This document shows positions 1 to 6,046 of a stretch of DNA of 6,046 bases, piece after piece. The notes under the pieces are model-generated. The model did no database searches, had not been told where the DNA came from, and saw only the letters and a program-made list of their open reading frames with translations. The position numbers were made by a program, and so were the translations under genes. Every line of letters starts with the position of its first letter. The first letter of the stretch is position 1. Location: NCBI GenBank assembly GCA_946481035.1, contig CAMLNK010000281.1, positions 1-6,046 of the forward strand, given 5' to 3'. Source of the DNA: an uncultured Dyadobacter sp. (GTDB taxonomy: Bacteria > Bacteroidota > Bacteroidia > Cytophagales > Spirosomataceae).

Positions 1-841
1 CGATCGACTGCGGCACCTGCGTCGCGTAGCTTGGGCTTTCGTCTTCGATATAGTAATGCTTCAATCCGGCCTTCCGCGCGGCTTTCAAAACGGCCGGAAT
101 ATCGATTTGCCCCGTGCCTAATGCCACATCGTTCTCTACCGGCGTACCACCCGACATATTACCGACTACGCCTTTTCTCAAATCTTTCATGTGCATGAGT
201 TTGAAACGGTCGGGGTATTTGTTGATGAGCGCAGCAGGGTCCTGTCCGGGGAAGAAGGTCCAAAGCATATCGAGCTCGAAACTGACATATTTCGGATCGG
301 TGTTCTGGATAATATAATCCATGAGTGTGCCGTCGCCGTGCTTCTCGAACTCGTAGCCGTGGTTGTGGTAGCAGAATGTGAGACCGAACTCGTCTTTCAG
401 CTGCTTGCCTATCTTGTTGAAATCGGCTACCGTCTTCTCCGCCATTTCGAGTGTGAAAGGCCCTTTATGCGGCACCCACGCCACCCGCACGAAGCTCGCG
501 CCCAAAGTTTTGGCATTTTCACCTACTTGCTGCGTCTTATTCAGCGCATCGTCGTAGCCCACGCCGAACGACGAGCATTTGATCCCGCGTTCGTCGAGCA
601 GCTTGCGCAGGTCGGCCGCCGTCTTTCCAAACAGGCTCGAAAACTCCATGTCCGTAATTTTCAGCGCCTTGATCGTGTCCAGCGTAGCCGCCGCATCTTT
701 GGAAAGGCTCGTCCTGAACGTGTACGAAACCATTCCCGGCTGATCGGGAAAAAGCGGTTTCCCTTTCTGCGCCGAAGCCGAATATCCGCAAGTCAATGCC
801 GCGAGGAGCGCCGTGTGGAGCGTTAAATGTTTAATTTTCAT
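1..841 (-). CDS. Exported sugar phosphate isomerase/epimerase-like TIM-barrel protein, C-terminus cut by window edge
   Basis: The reading frame is open from an ATG at 841 down to the left edge, giving 280 residues with no stop. Residues 1-24 form a signal peptide: a basic start (MKIK), a hydrophobic stretch LLAAL, then ASA before Gln25. The preceding Cys18 does not sit in a good lipobox, so signal peptidase I cleavage is more likely than a lipoprotein. The mature part fits the xylose-isomerase-like TIM barrel family: MEF (Glu67), CYHNHGYEF at 157-165, FELDMLW at 188-194 (Asp191), LMHMKD at 215-220 (His217) and YYIEDE at 263-268 (Glu266). These are the usual metal-ligand and active-site positions, and they look intact. 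Family members are commonly about 290 residues, so only a few residues are missing. The family covers sugar isomerases and epimerases; the substrate cannot be told here. The ATG is the only start that keeps the signal peptide, and no Shine-Dalgarno motif precedes it. The esterase at 959-1747 lies 117 bases upstream in the same direction. Confidence 0.88.
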   Translation of the reverse strand, partial: MKIKHLTLHTALLAALTCGYSASAQKGKPLFPDQPGMVSYTFRTSLSKDAAATLDTIKALKITDMEFSSLFGKTAADLRKLLDERGIKCSSFGVGYDDALNKTQQVGENAKTLGASFVRVAWVPHKGPFTLEMAEKTVADFNKIGKQLKDEFGLTFCYHNHGYEFEKHGDGTLMDYIIQNTDPKYVSFELDMLWTFFPGQDPAALINKYPDRFKLMHMKDLRKGVVGNMSGGTPVENDVALGTGQIDIPAVLKAARKAGLKHYYIEDESPSYATQVPQSI

Positions 842-958
842 GAAAAATGGTGGTCAGGTTTGTGAGGTTATGAGTGAATGAATACCTAAAAATTCGGAGA
901 TCAATACATTTGACGAAAATTTATGCAGGCGACCCTATACTGCCAACGCACGCTAATC

Positions 959-1747
959 TTATTCTTCCTTTTTCAAAAATGCCTCTGCATATCGCCTCCC
1001 CAACTCCCTCGCCGAAGACGCATCGAAATGCGTATCATCGCCCTTGTGCGTCAGGCCCGAAGCCGAGGCCAGGTACACCCGCTTATTAGCTTTGGCATAG
1101 TCAGCGATGATTTGATTGACAGCCGCCGCATCCGGATTCTTGCTCACATAAAAATCGCCCAGCGTGCCTACCACGAGCGGTACATTCTCGGTATCGGTAT
1201 CCCTGCGCAGGCGTTTGAAAAAGTCGGCCAGTTTTGCGGCATATGCATCTTTTTTCTCCGGCGAGCTGTCGGATTCGCCCTGGTGCCAGATAATGCCTTT
1301 GATCGTCCCGCGCTTCTGCGCCTCTTTCACGCGGGCCAGCATTTCGTCATAGGCGAAAATGCCCGTTTGCTCGTGTTTGACGCCCGGCTGCCAGTCGTCG
1401 ATGCCGCTGCCGCCTACCGCGCAGGGAATAAGGCCGATCGGACGGTCGGGATGTTTTTTGAAGACTTCCTGCGCAAAAGTCAGGCCGGGACCAACACCTA
1501 CCACGGCGGGTTTATCGGCATGAAGCGGATCGGCGGCCATTTTCCATTCATTTTGACGGTTAATAGCCCATATTTTTTGCGAATTCGGTTGCGAAGCAGC
1601 GTCTGTCGTCCCCCGGCCCGCCATGTTCGACTGACCGATCAGAAGGTAAAGGTCCATTTTATCAGGGACGGTTTGCCCGAAGGCGGTAGTGGCACCTGCG
1701 AACATACCGAGCAGCATTTTTAAGATCTTGTTATTCATCAATTTCAT
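959..1747 (-). CDS. Exported SGNH-type carbohydrate esterase (sialate O-acetylesterase / acetylxylan esterase family)
   Basis: This 262-residue protein carries the hallmark blocks of the SASA family (Pfam PF03629, also found in CAZy family CE6). LIGQSNMAGRG at 36-46 contains the nucleophile Ser40. A glycine-rich block VGGSGIDDW lies at 111-119, where the oxyanion-hole glycine is expected. WHQGESD lies at 154-160, and GDDTHFD at 236-242 supplies the Asp-xx-His pair (Asp237, His240). The complete triad suggests an active enzyme that removes O-acetyl groups from sugars such as xylan or sialic acid; the substrate is not determined by sequence. Residues 1-25 form a signal peptide ending TAFG before Gln25, so it acts in the periplasm or outside the cell. 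A second ATG at residue 4 (1738) is an equally possible start. No Shine-Dalgarno motif is visible, which is normal for Bacteroidota. It is upstream of, and codirectional with, the isomerase-like gene, and divergent from the membrane-protein gene at 1908. Confidence 0.9.
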   Translation of the reverse strand: MKLMNNKILKMLLGMFAGATTAFGQTVPDKMDLYLLIGQSNMAGRGTTDAASQPNSQKIWAINRQNEWKMAADPLHADKPAVVGVGPGLTFAQEVFKKHPDRPIGLIPCAVGGSGIDDWQPGVKHEQTGIFAYDEMLARVKEAQKRGTIKGIIWHQGESDSSPEKKDAYAAKLADFFKRLRRDTDTENVPLVVGTLGDFYVSKNPDAAAVNQIIADYAKANKRVYLASASGLTHKGDDTHFDASSARELGRRYAEAFLKKEE

Positions 1748-1907
1748 TGGATAAGCATTTCAAAATCATCTGTATCACCAAAAGCAACATGCCCGGAATA
1801 TTTAACATCCGTGGCAATTATCATCGACACGGAGAAACCGGATTCTGCCCTTTTGCATCGCTTCTTTGCCGAATGCTTCGTTAATTTGCGCCGACAAACT
1901 ACTATAT
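1748..1907. promoter_or_regulatory. Divergent intergenic region that should hold promoters for both flanking genes
   Basis: This 160-base gap separates the start of the minus-strand esterase from the start of the plus-strand membrane-protein gene, so promoters for both directions are expected here. Candidate Bacteroidota -7 elements (consensus TAnnTTTG) are only approximate. On the plus strand TTAATTTG at 1881-1888 matches 7 of 8 positions and would put the transcript start a dozen bases before the ATG, but the nearest upstream TTTG boxes (1852-1855 and 1865-1868) are at poor spacings (25 and 12 bases). On the minus strand TGATTTTG at 1768-1761 also matches 7 of 8, with only a TTG at 1787-1785 upstream. 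The role of the region is inferred from gene orientation; the individual elements are weak. Confidence 0.45.
1808..1833. repeat. Imperfectly spaced inverted repeat TCCGTG / CACGGA in the divergent region
   Basis: TCCGTG at 1808-1813 is the exact reverse complement of CACGGA at 1828-1833, with a 14-base AT-rich spacer. The arms are 20 bases centre to centre, close to two helical turns, which is the geometry of a dimeric regulator's operator. Six-base arms can occur by chance in 160 bases, so this is a candidate only. No regulator gene is present in the window. Confidence 0.3.
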
Positions 1908-2360
1908 ATGCGCAAAAGCTTCATCCAAACCAAACCCTACCTTGCCCTACTCCTCGCCTGCCCTATTATCGCTATTGTAGCCTGGCTACGGCGCAGCTAT
2001 GCAGTGGATGTGCAGCTTTACGACACTTATTATGTCCTTCGGATCGACCTCGTGGCGGAGTTTTTAATTATCATCATATTGATTGCCAGCCTGCTATACT
2101 GGCTTACACGAAACCGCACCGGCTTCCCGCAGCTGACGGCCGCGCACGTGCTCGCCACCATCGGCATTGCGCTCTACATTGTCAGCGCTACGGGCTACCC
2201 GCCCAACAATGTTGTCGATACCTGGAAACCCATGTCGCCGCAACAATACCAGGAGTGGGAGGAGCTGGGCATGCGCTTCCTGATGGCAGTCGTTACATTC
2301 GCAGCGTTTCAGATCCTGCTGGTCGTCAATTTGATTGTGAAGTGGATAAAAACCGCCTGA
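1908..2360 (+). CDS. Small four-helix membrane protein of unknown function with a cytochrome-oxidase-like loop motif
   Basis: The product is 150 residues starting at the ATG at 1908. An upstream in-frame TTG at 1866 would add 14 residues (including two charged ones) ahead of a typical MRKS start, so the ATG is preferred. Four hydrophobic helices are visible at about residues 11-27, 50-66, 77-94 and 122-146. Between helices 1 and 2 lies DVQLYDTYYVL (residues 34-44), which resembles the start of the HDTYYVVAHFHYVL segment of heme-copper oxidase subunit I; the histidines that bind heme there are replaced, so it cannot bind heme in that way. The loop at 97-121 is polar (YPPNN, then MSPQQYQEWEELG) and lies between helices 3 and 4. 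I cannot assign a function. The gene ends with tandem stops (TGA TAG) and is followed after 87 bases by the large membrane protein on the same strand, so cotranscription is possible. Confidence 0.75.
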   Translation: MRKSFIQTKPYLALLLACPIIAIVAWLRRSYAVDVQLYDTYYVLRIDLVAEFLIIIILIASLLYWLTRNRTGFPQLTAAHVLATIGIALYIVSATGYPPNNVVDTWKPMSPQQYQEWEELGMRFLMAVVTFAAFQILLVVNLIVKWIKTA

Positions 2361-2418
2361 TAGTCCAGAAGACCCTCAGGATGGTTTGTTGGCAATAAGG
2401 GAAGAAAATGCGGATAGT

Positions 2419-2444
2419 TTGGCGGCTTTCATTAAAGCCACCAA
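2419..2444 (+). promoter_or_regulatory. RNA hairpin ending three bases before the start codon of the next gene
   Basis: TTGG (2419-2422) and GGCTTT (2424-2429) pair with AAAGCC (2434-2439) and CCAA (2441-2444) around a CATT loop, with a single C-A mismatch at 2423/2440. That gives ten base pairs in 26 bases. No T-tract follows on either strand, so it does not look like an intrinsic terminator. It sits immediately upstream of the ATG at 2448, where it could limit ribosome access. A weak promoter-like TAGTTTG at 2415-2421 overlaps its left arm; if transcription started just downstream of that box the full stem would not be made. Confidence 0.4.
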
Positions 2445-2447
2445 CCA

Positions 2448-4238
2448 ATGAGTCTACCTGTTTTCCTCACACTATCTGTCTTTGTCGGCAGTATTTCCCT
2501 GTTAGCTACTTACCTGCAAATCGGCAGGCCGTCCGTACCGCCGCGGGCACAATATTCCATTTTCGGGCCGGATAAATTCCGCGGGGTGCTCTTCTTTCTC
2601 GCGTGGGCAATGCCGGTAATGATTTTCTTCGCCGTATGGGCTGTTACCACGGTAGACATCCCCTACCAGGACGATATCGATGCCATTCTCGAATCTACTG
2701 CGGCGATTGCGGACGGTCTGAGCACATTTTCGGATTTCTGGTCGGCGCTGTCCCGGCAGGATGATGAGCGACGGATTGTTGTCGTCAGGCTGGTGGCTTA
2801 CCTGGTGTATTGGGTGAGTGGTGAGGTCGATTTTCGCATTATTGCGCTCGTTGGAATTTGCTCCTATCTGGTATTTCTGAGATTGATCTTTATCTGGTTC
2901 AGGTATGAGCCAAATCTTCCGCTGGTGCTGTTCCTGCCGGTCCCCTATGTGCTGTTCTCCAATTTTAACTACCTGGCATTGTACCAGGCAATGGTCCCGC
3001 TGCAACACATCGCGGTGTATGTCTGGGGATTTGCAGGTATCTGGCTGGTGACCCGTAACACGTGCAAGGGATTGATTTGCGGGGCGGCTTTGGGCATTCT
3101 ATCCGTTTATTCGGATGTAACAGGCATATTCATCGGACCGGTGGTTGCCATCATGCTGCTGGCACACCGAAGGTGGCAGGCAGCTATATTCTGGATATTG
3201 GTGTTCGGTTTTATCACCATATTTTATTTCAAAGGGCTCTTGGTACCCGATTTCCGTCCGACCTTCACACAAAATTTATCGGCCTGGCCGAACATACTGC
3301 TGATAGCCGTTGCCATGCCCGGCATGATCGCCGATGTGTTCCTGGAAGAAAGCGAAACTTCAAGGCTGATTTACGCGAGCATTGCGGGTGTGATAAGCCT
3401 TTCGCTTGTCGCGGGCAGCGCATTCCTGTTCGGCCGGAAGCTCATGCGCGCACGGAGCGCCATCACGCCCAACCAGTGGTGGCTTGCAGGCTGCCTGGTG
3501 TTTTTACTGATTACCTTTTTTGTCTTCGCGTTTGGGCGGGCTGCCTATGGGCCAAACAGCATTTTGCTCAGCAGGTACAAACATATGTTTACCTTCTGGG
3601 CAATATTCAACTATTTGCTCCTGCTCCAACTACCTTTATTGCAGCGTATGCGTGGCCGGTACCTGCTCATGTTGCAAGCTGCCGCATCCATATACTTCGG
3701 AGGGAGCTATTTTCAAACCTGGGGCGATATGATCTATTTGCGGAAAACCATTCAAGCAGATGCATATGGCTGGGCAAGAAACCGGGAATTCCCTTCCGCA
3801 CCCATTTATATATCAGTAAAAAAGACAGTAGATTCTATTTTCGAAAATGCATTAAGAAACAGCGTCTATCAGTTCCCCCATCTTCCTTTCGAACGCCTCC
3901 GACAGGCAGAAGTTCGCGGGTCTTCGGAGATCGTGGTCCGGGCAACCGACTTTATTGTTGTAGGCGTCGAGGCACCGGATATTCGCTGTTCGCACGACGA
4001 TGGCCTGTACCTGATCATCCATTCCGACGACGAAATGCATATGCTACCCATGCGAATGCGCAGGAATTCATTTCTCTGTTTCCTGCGTACTGGCCAATAT
4101 TACGCCGGGTATTGCGAGTCGATGGCTATGCTGAGGCAATATTTGTCCAAAAACAAAAAGTACAAGCTCACGCTGGGCGTAATCGATGGCCAGAACTGCT
4201 ATTTACTGACAACCGGAAAAGAGGTTGGCGCCAGTTAA
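2448..4238 (+). CDS. Polytopic membrane protein resembling GT-C glycosyltransferases, with a soluble C-terminal domain
   Basis: The 596-residue product has about 13 hydrophobic segments between residues 3 and 420, then a roughly 165-residue tail without obvious membrane helices. After the second helix (about 46-68) an extracytoplasmic loop carries IPYQDDIDAI (71-80). Acidic residues in the first large loop are a feature of GT-C enzymes, which move sugars from lipid-phosphate donors on the outer face of the inner membrane. A second charged motif, QDDERR (104-109), follows before the next helix. From memory, a group of uncharacterised Bacteroidota membrane proteins pairs a YQDD-type motif with a QHNEHR-type motif in the same places; this protein would be a diverged member. 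Function as a glycosyltransferase is inference. The ATG at 2448 is fixed by an in-frame stop at 2433. By eye its GC is lower than that of the downstream molybdenum enzyme (about 47% against 62% in single sampled rows). It converges on that gene with 7 bases between stops. Confidence 0.8.
   Translation: MSLPVFLTLSVFVGSISLLATYLQIGRPSVPPRAQYSIFGPDKFRGVLFFLAWAMPVMIFFAVWAVTTVDIPYQDDIDAILESTAAIADGLSTFSDFWSALSRQDDERRIVVVRLVAYLVYWVSGEVDFRIIALVGICSYLVFLRLIFIWFRYEPNLPLVLFLPVPYVLFSNFNYLALYQAMVPLQHIAVYVWGFAGIWLVTRNTCKGLICGAALGILSVYSDVTGIFIGPVVAIMLLAHRRWQAAIFWILVFGFITIFYFKGLLVPDFRPTFTQNLSAWPNILLIAVAMPGMIADVFLEESETSRLIYASIAGVISLSLVAGSAFLFGRKLMRARSAITPNQWWLAGCLVFLLITFFVFAFGRAAYGPNSILLSRYKHMFTFWAIFNYLLLLQLPLLQRMRGRYLLMLQAAASIYFGGSYFQTWGDMIYLRKTIQADAYGWARNREFPSAPIYISVKKTVDSIFENALRNSVYQFPHLPFERLRQAEVRGSSEIVVRATDFIVVGVEAPDIRCSHDDGLYLIIHSDDEMHMLPMRMRRNSFLCFLRTGQYYAGYCESMAMLRQYLSKNKKYKLTLGVIDGQNCYLLTTGKEVGAS
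4205..4235. terminator. Weak hairpin at the convergent gene ends, possible bidirectional terminator
   Basis: CAACC (4210-4214) pairs with GGTTG (4223-4227) around an 8-base loop, and outer arms ACTG (4205-4208) and CAGT (4232-4235) can extend it across an asymmetric internal loop. It lies inside the last codons of the plus-strand gene and just past the stop of the minus-strand gene. Neither side is followed by a good T-tract, so intrinsic termination is doubtful. It is listed because the 7-base gap between the convergent stops leaves no other room for a terminator. Confidence 0.22.
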
Positions 4239-4245
4239 AACATTT

Positions 4246-6046
4246 TCAAATCAACTTATCCGGCGTAATGGGCAACTCCCTCACCCGCTTTCCGGTTGCA
4301 TTGAAAACCGCGTTGGCAATGGCTCCCGCGACGCCTACGATGGCGATTTCTCCGAGGCCCTTCGAGCCTATGGGGTTGACGCGTACGTCGGGCTTATCGA
4401 TGTAATATACTTCAATAGCCGGTACATCGGCGTGAACCGGGATGTGGTAATTGGCAAAATCGGTAGTGACATAGCGGCCGAAGCGGTGGTCCATCTCGGA
4501 ATGCTCCATCAGCGCCATTCCGATGCCACCGACAATGCCTCCGATCGACTGGCTGCGGGCGGTTTTAGGGTTGATGATCGCGCCCACGTCCGCACACGTA
4601 ACGACGCGTGTCACACGCACCTCGCCCGTGAACACGCTCACCTGTACCTCCACGAAATGGCAGCCAAACGAATACATCGAGTACTGGTCGCGCTCCGCCC
4701 CGGATTTCGACTCTTCCGTTACTTCCAGTTCTTTTAATTGATGGTGTTTCAAAATGTCGGAATAGCTAACCCCCTCTTTATCTGCGGCAGAACCAAAAAC
4801 CTGACCATCCCTGACCACAACCTGATTTCCCGACTTAAACCGCCCGGGCATTTCACCCGCCAGCACAACCAACTTGTTCTTCAACGCCTCGCAAGCCACA
4901 TGCACCGCCGAACCCACGCTCGGTATCGTCGACGAACCATTCTGGCCGGGCGCGTCGGGCAGGGCGGAATGCCCGAGATCGAAACGTACTTTTTTGGGAC
5001 TGATACCTAAAACATTGGCAGCAATGCGCGTCATCGCCGTACCGGTGCCGGGGCCGATGTCCATAGTTGCACTTTGCACGATTACCGAGCCGTCGGCCAT
5101 CATCACAGCCCGTGCTTTGGACGGATGCCGGTGAAAACCATACAGGCTCGAAGCCATTCCGTAACCCACCAGCATGCCATTCTGCGTCACCGACCGCGGT
5201 GCCTGCATGCGGCTTTTCCAGCCGAATTTTTCAGCGCCCAGCCCGTAGCATTCCCGCAGCGACTTCGCCGACCACGGCAGGTTTCTTTCGGGGTCGGATT
5301 CAGCGTAATTTTTCAGCCGGAATTCCAGCGGGTCCATTTTTAATGCAAATGCAAGCTCATCCATTGCCGATTCCAAAGCGAACATCCCGGTAGCATCGCC
5401 CGGCCCGCGCATCCAGGTAGGCGTGTTCACGTCGAGCGGCAGCAGGCGGTAGCGCGTGGCCACATACGGGCACGCATACAGCGCCCGCGACGCGAGCACG
5501 GTGCGTTCCAAATGCTCCTCGTAAGTGGATGTCTGGCCGGTTCCTTCATGCACAATGCCCGTCAACCGGCCGTCTGCGGAAGCTCCTAACCGGAGTTTTT
5601 GTACCGTATAGGGCCTGTAACCCACGGAAGTGAACATCTGCTCCCGGCCCAGGGCCAGCTTCACAGGACGCTTCACCTGCCTGGCCGCCATTACCGCGGC
5701 CATGGTGTGCGGCCATACCCGAATGCCGGATCCAAAGGCACCACCGATGTACTTTGCCACTACCTGCACATTCTCCCTGGGCAGTTTGAATGCCTGCGCC
5801 AGTTGCCCTTGCGCAGATTTCACGCCCTGGTTTTTGTCATAAACAGTCAGCTTGTCGTCCGCTTCCCAAACCGCGATAATCGCGTGCGGTTCCATCGGCT
5901 GGTGATGTTGGGTGGGAATGGTGTATTCGGCTTCGATCGTAAACTTCGCATTGTTTAAAGCCGTCGCGTCGCCGCGCTCGTAATCCTGAAATGGCGAGTT
6001 TTTGGACCGCTGGACACTCAGCGCGATGCCGGCTTTGCCTGTATTT
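4246..6046 (-). CDS. Xanthine dehydrogenase/aldehyde oxidase family molybdopterin-binding subunit, N-terminus cut by window edge
   Basis: The frame is open from the right edge to a TGA at 4248-4246, giving 599 visible residues. An internal ATG at 5895 is not the start: the 50 residues before it continue the family sequence without a stop. Numbering from the right edge, visible motifs are HHQPMEPHA (47-55), GGAFGSG (101-107), MRGPG (212-216), MDIGPGTGTA (328-337), and GSKGLGE (560-566), whose glutamate (codon 4350-4348) is the catalytic base of this family. These regions bind the Mo-pterin cofactor and form the active site. The family hydroxylates aldehydes or N-heterocycles such as purines; the substrate is not evident. 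The HHxPMEPHA pattern and the expected total of about 730 residues suggest the YagR/PaoC branch, in which the enzyme is a heterotrimer with 2Fe-2S and FAD subunits. In that branch the large subunit is the last gene, so the partners probably lie beyond the right edge. About 130 residues are missing. Confidence 0.93.
   Translation of the reverse strand, partial: NTGKAGIALSVQRSKNSPFQDYERGDATALNNAKFTIEAEYTIPTQHHQPMEPHAIIAVWEADDKLTVYDKNQGVKSAQGQLAQAFKLPRENVQVVAKYIGGAFGSGIRVWPHTMAAVMAARQVKRPVKLALGREQMFTSVGYRPYTVQKLRLGASADGRLTGIVHEGTGQTSTYEEHLERTVLASRALYACPYVATRYRLLPLDVNTPTWMRGPGDATGMFALESAMDELAFALKMDPLEFRLKNYAESDPERNLPWSAKSLRECYGLGAEKFGWKSRMQAPRSVTQNGMLVGYGMASSLYGFHRHPSKARAVMMADGSVIVQSATMDIGPGTGTAMTRIAANVLGISPKKVRFDLGHSALPDAPGQNGSSTIPSVGSAVHVACEALKNKLVVLAGEMPGRFKSGNQVVVRDGQVFGSAADKEGVSYSDILKHHQLKELEVTEESKSGAERDQYSMYSFGCHFVEVQVSVFTGEVRVTRVVTCADVGAIINPKTARSQSIGGIVGGIGMALMEHSEMDHRFGRYVTTDFANYHIPVHADVPAIEVYYIDKPDVRVNPIGSKGLGEIAIVGVAGAIANAVFNATGKRVRELPITPDKLI

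Noticed and set aside
191..826. Long plus-strand open frame opposite the isomerase-like gene
   Set aside because: Its translation is rich in Arg and His with no domain signal, and it lies antisense to a gene with a signal peptide and clear family motifs. It is a shadow frame.
842..958. Possible terminator or promoter between the two minus-strand genes
   Set aside because: Only a 4-base stem (GCAG/CTGC) without a T-tract is visible, and no box matches the Bacteroidota promoter consensus well enough to report.
923..1723. 266-residue plus-strand open frame opposite the esterase
   Set aside because: The minus strand encodes a complete SGNH esterase with all catalytic blocks over the same span; the plus frame shows no recognisable motif.
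1866..1868. TTG as the start of the small membrane protein
   Set aside because: The ATG at 1908 gives a compact basic N-terminus directly before the first helix, and the extra 14 residues show no feature of their own.
1811..2398. 195-residue plus-strand frame overlapping the small membrane protein
   Set aside because: It is rich in Cys, His and Arg without any pattern, while the alternative frame gives four clean membrane helices and an ordinary start.
3062..4405. 447-residue plus-strand frame overlapping the membrane protein and the end of the molybdenum enzyme
   Set aside because: It crosses the convergent gene junction and overlaps two well-supported genes; its composition is typical of an out-of-frame translation.
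5893..5895. Methionine codon as the start of the molybdenum subunit
   Set aside because: It lies inside the conserved HHQPMEPHA motif, and the frame continues upstream for 50 residues to the window edge with family-like sequence.
1..6046. CRISPR array, tRNA, insertion sequence, toxin-antitoxin or phage defence genes
   Set aside because: I looked for regular repeats, terminal inverted repeats, cloverleaf sequences and relevant protein motifs on both strands and saw none; nearly all sequence is accounted for by the five genes.

Overview
The window looks like ordinary chromosomal sequence from a member of the Bacteroidota, most likely a Cytophagales relative such as Dyadobacter or Spirosoma. 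That placement is an inference from three things: start codons with A-rich leaders and no Shine-Dalgarno motif, the protein families present, and moderate GC (sample rows range from about 47% to 62%). There is no RNA gene, CRISPR array, insertion sequence or phage gene that I can see. Coding density is high and no gap exceeds 160 bases.

Layout from left to right. (1) Positions 1-841, minus strand: an exported sugar phosphate isomerase/epimerase-like TIM-barrel protein, cut by the left edge near its C-terminus. (2) 959-1747, minus strand: an exported SGNH-type carbohydrate esterase of the sialate O-acetylesterase / acetylxylan esterase family, lying 117 bases upstream of (1) in the same direction. 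(3) 1748-1907: a divergent intergenic region with a 6-bp inverted repeat. (4) 1908-2360, plus strand: a small four-helix membrane protein of unknown function whose first loop resembles a segment of cytochrome c oxidase subunit I. (5) 2448-4238, plus strand: a large polytopic membrane protein that resembles GT-C glycosyltransferases, preceded by a strong RNA hairpin ending three bases before its ATG. (6) 4246-6046, minus strand: the molybdopterin-binding large subunit of a xanthine dehydrogenase/aldehyde oxidase family enzyme (closest in feel to the YagR/PaoC branch), converging on (5) with a 7-base gap and cut by the right edge at its N-terminus.

Functional reading. The two exported carbohydrate enzymes on the left plausibly serve extracytoplasmic sugar or polysaccharide processing. 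The two plus-strand membrane genes may be transcribed together, with the glycosyltransferase-like protein acting on envelope glycans. The molybdenum enzyme is probably the last gene of a three-subunit operon (2Fe-2S, FAD, Mo subunits) whose first genes lie beyond the right edge. I see no evidence that these three blocks form one system. The points most worth a second look are the start-codon-proximal hairpin at 2419-2444, the oxidase-like motif in the small membrane protein, and the unassigned membrane protein with paired acidic motifs.
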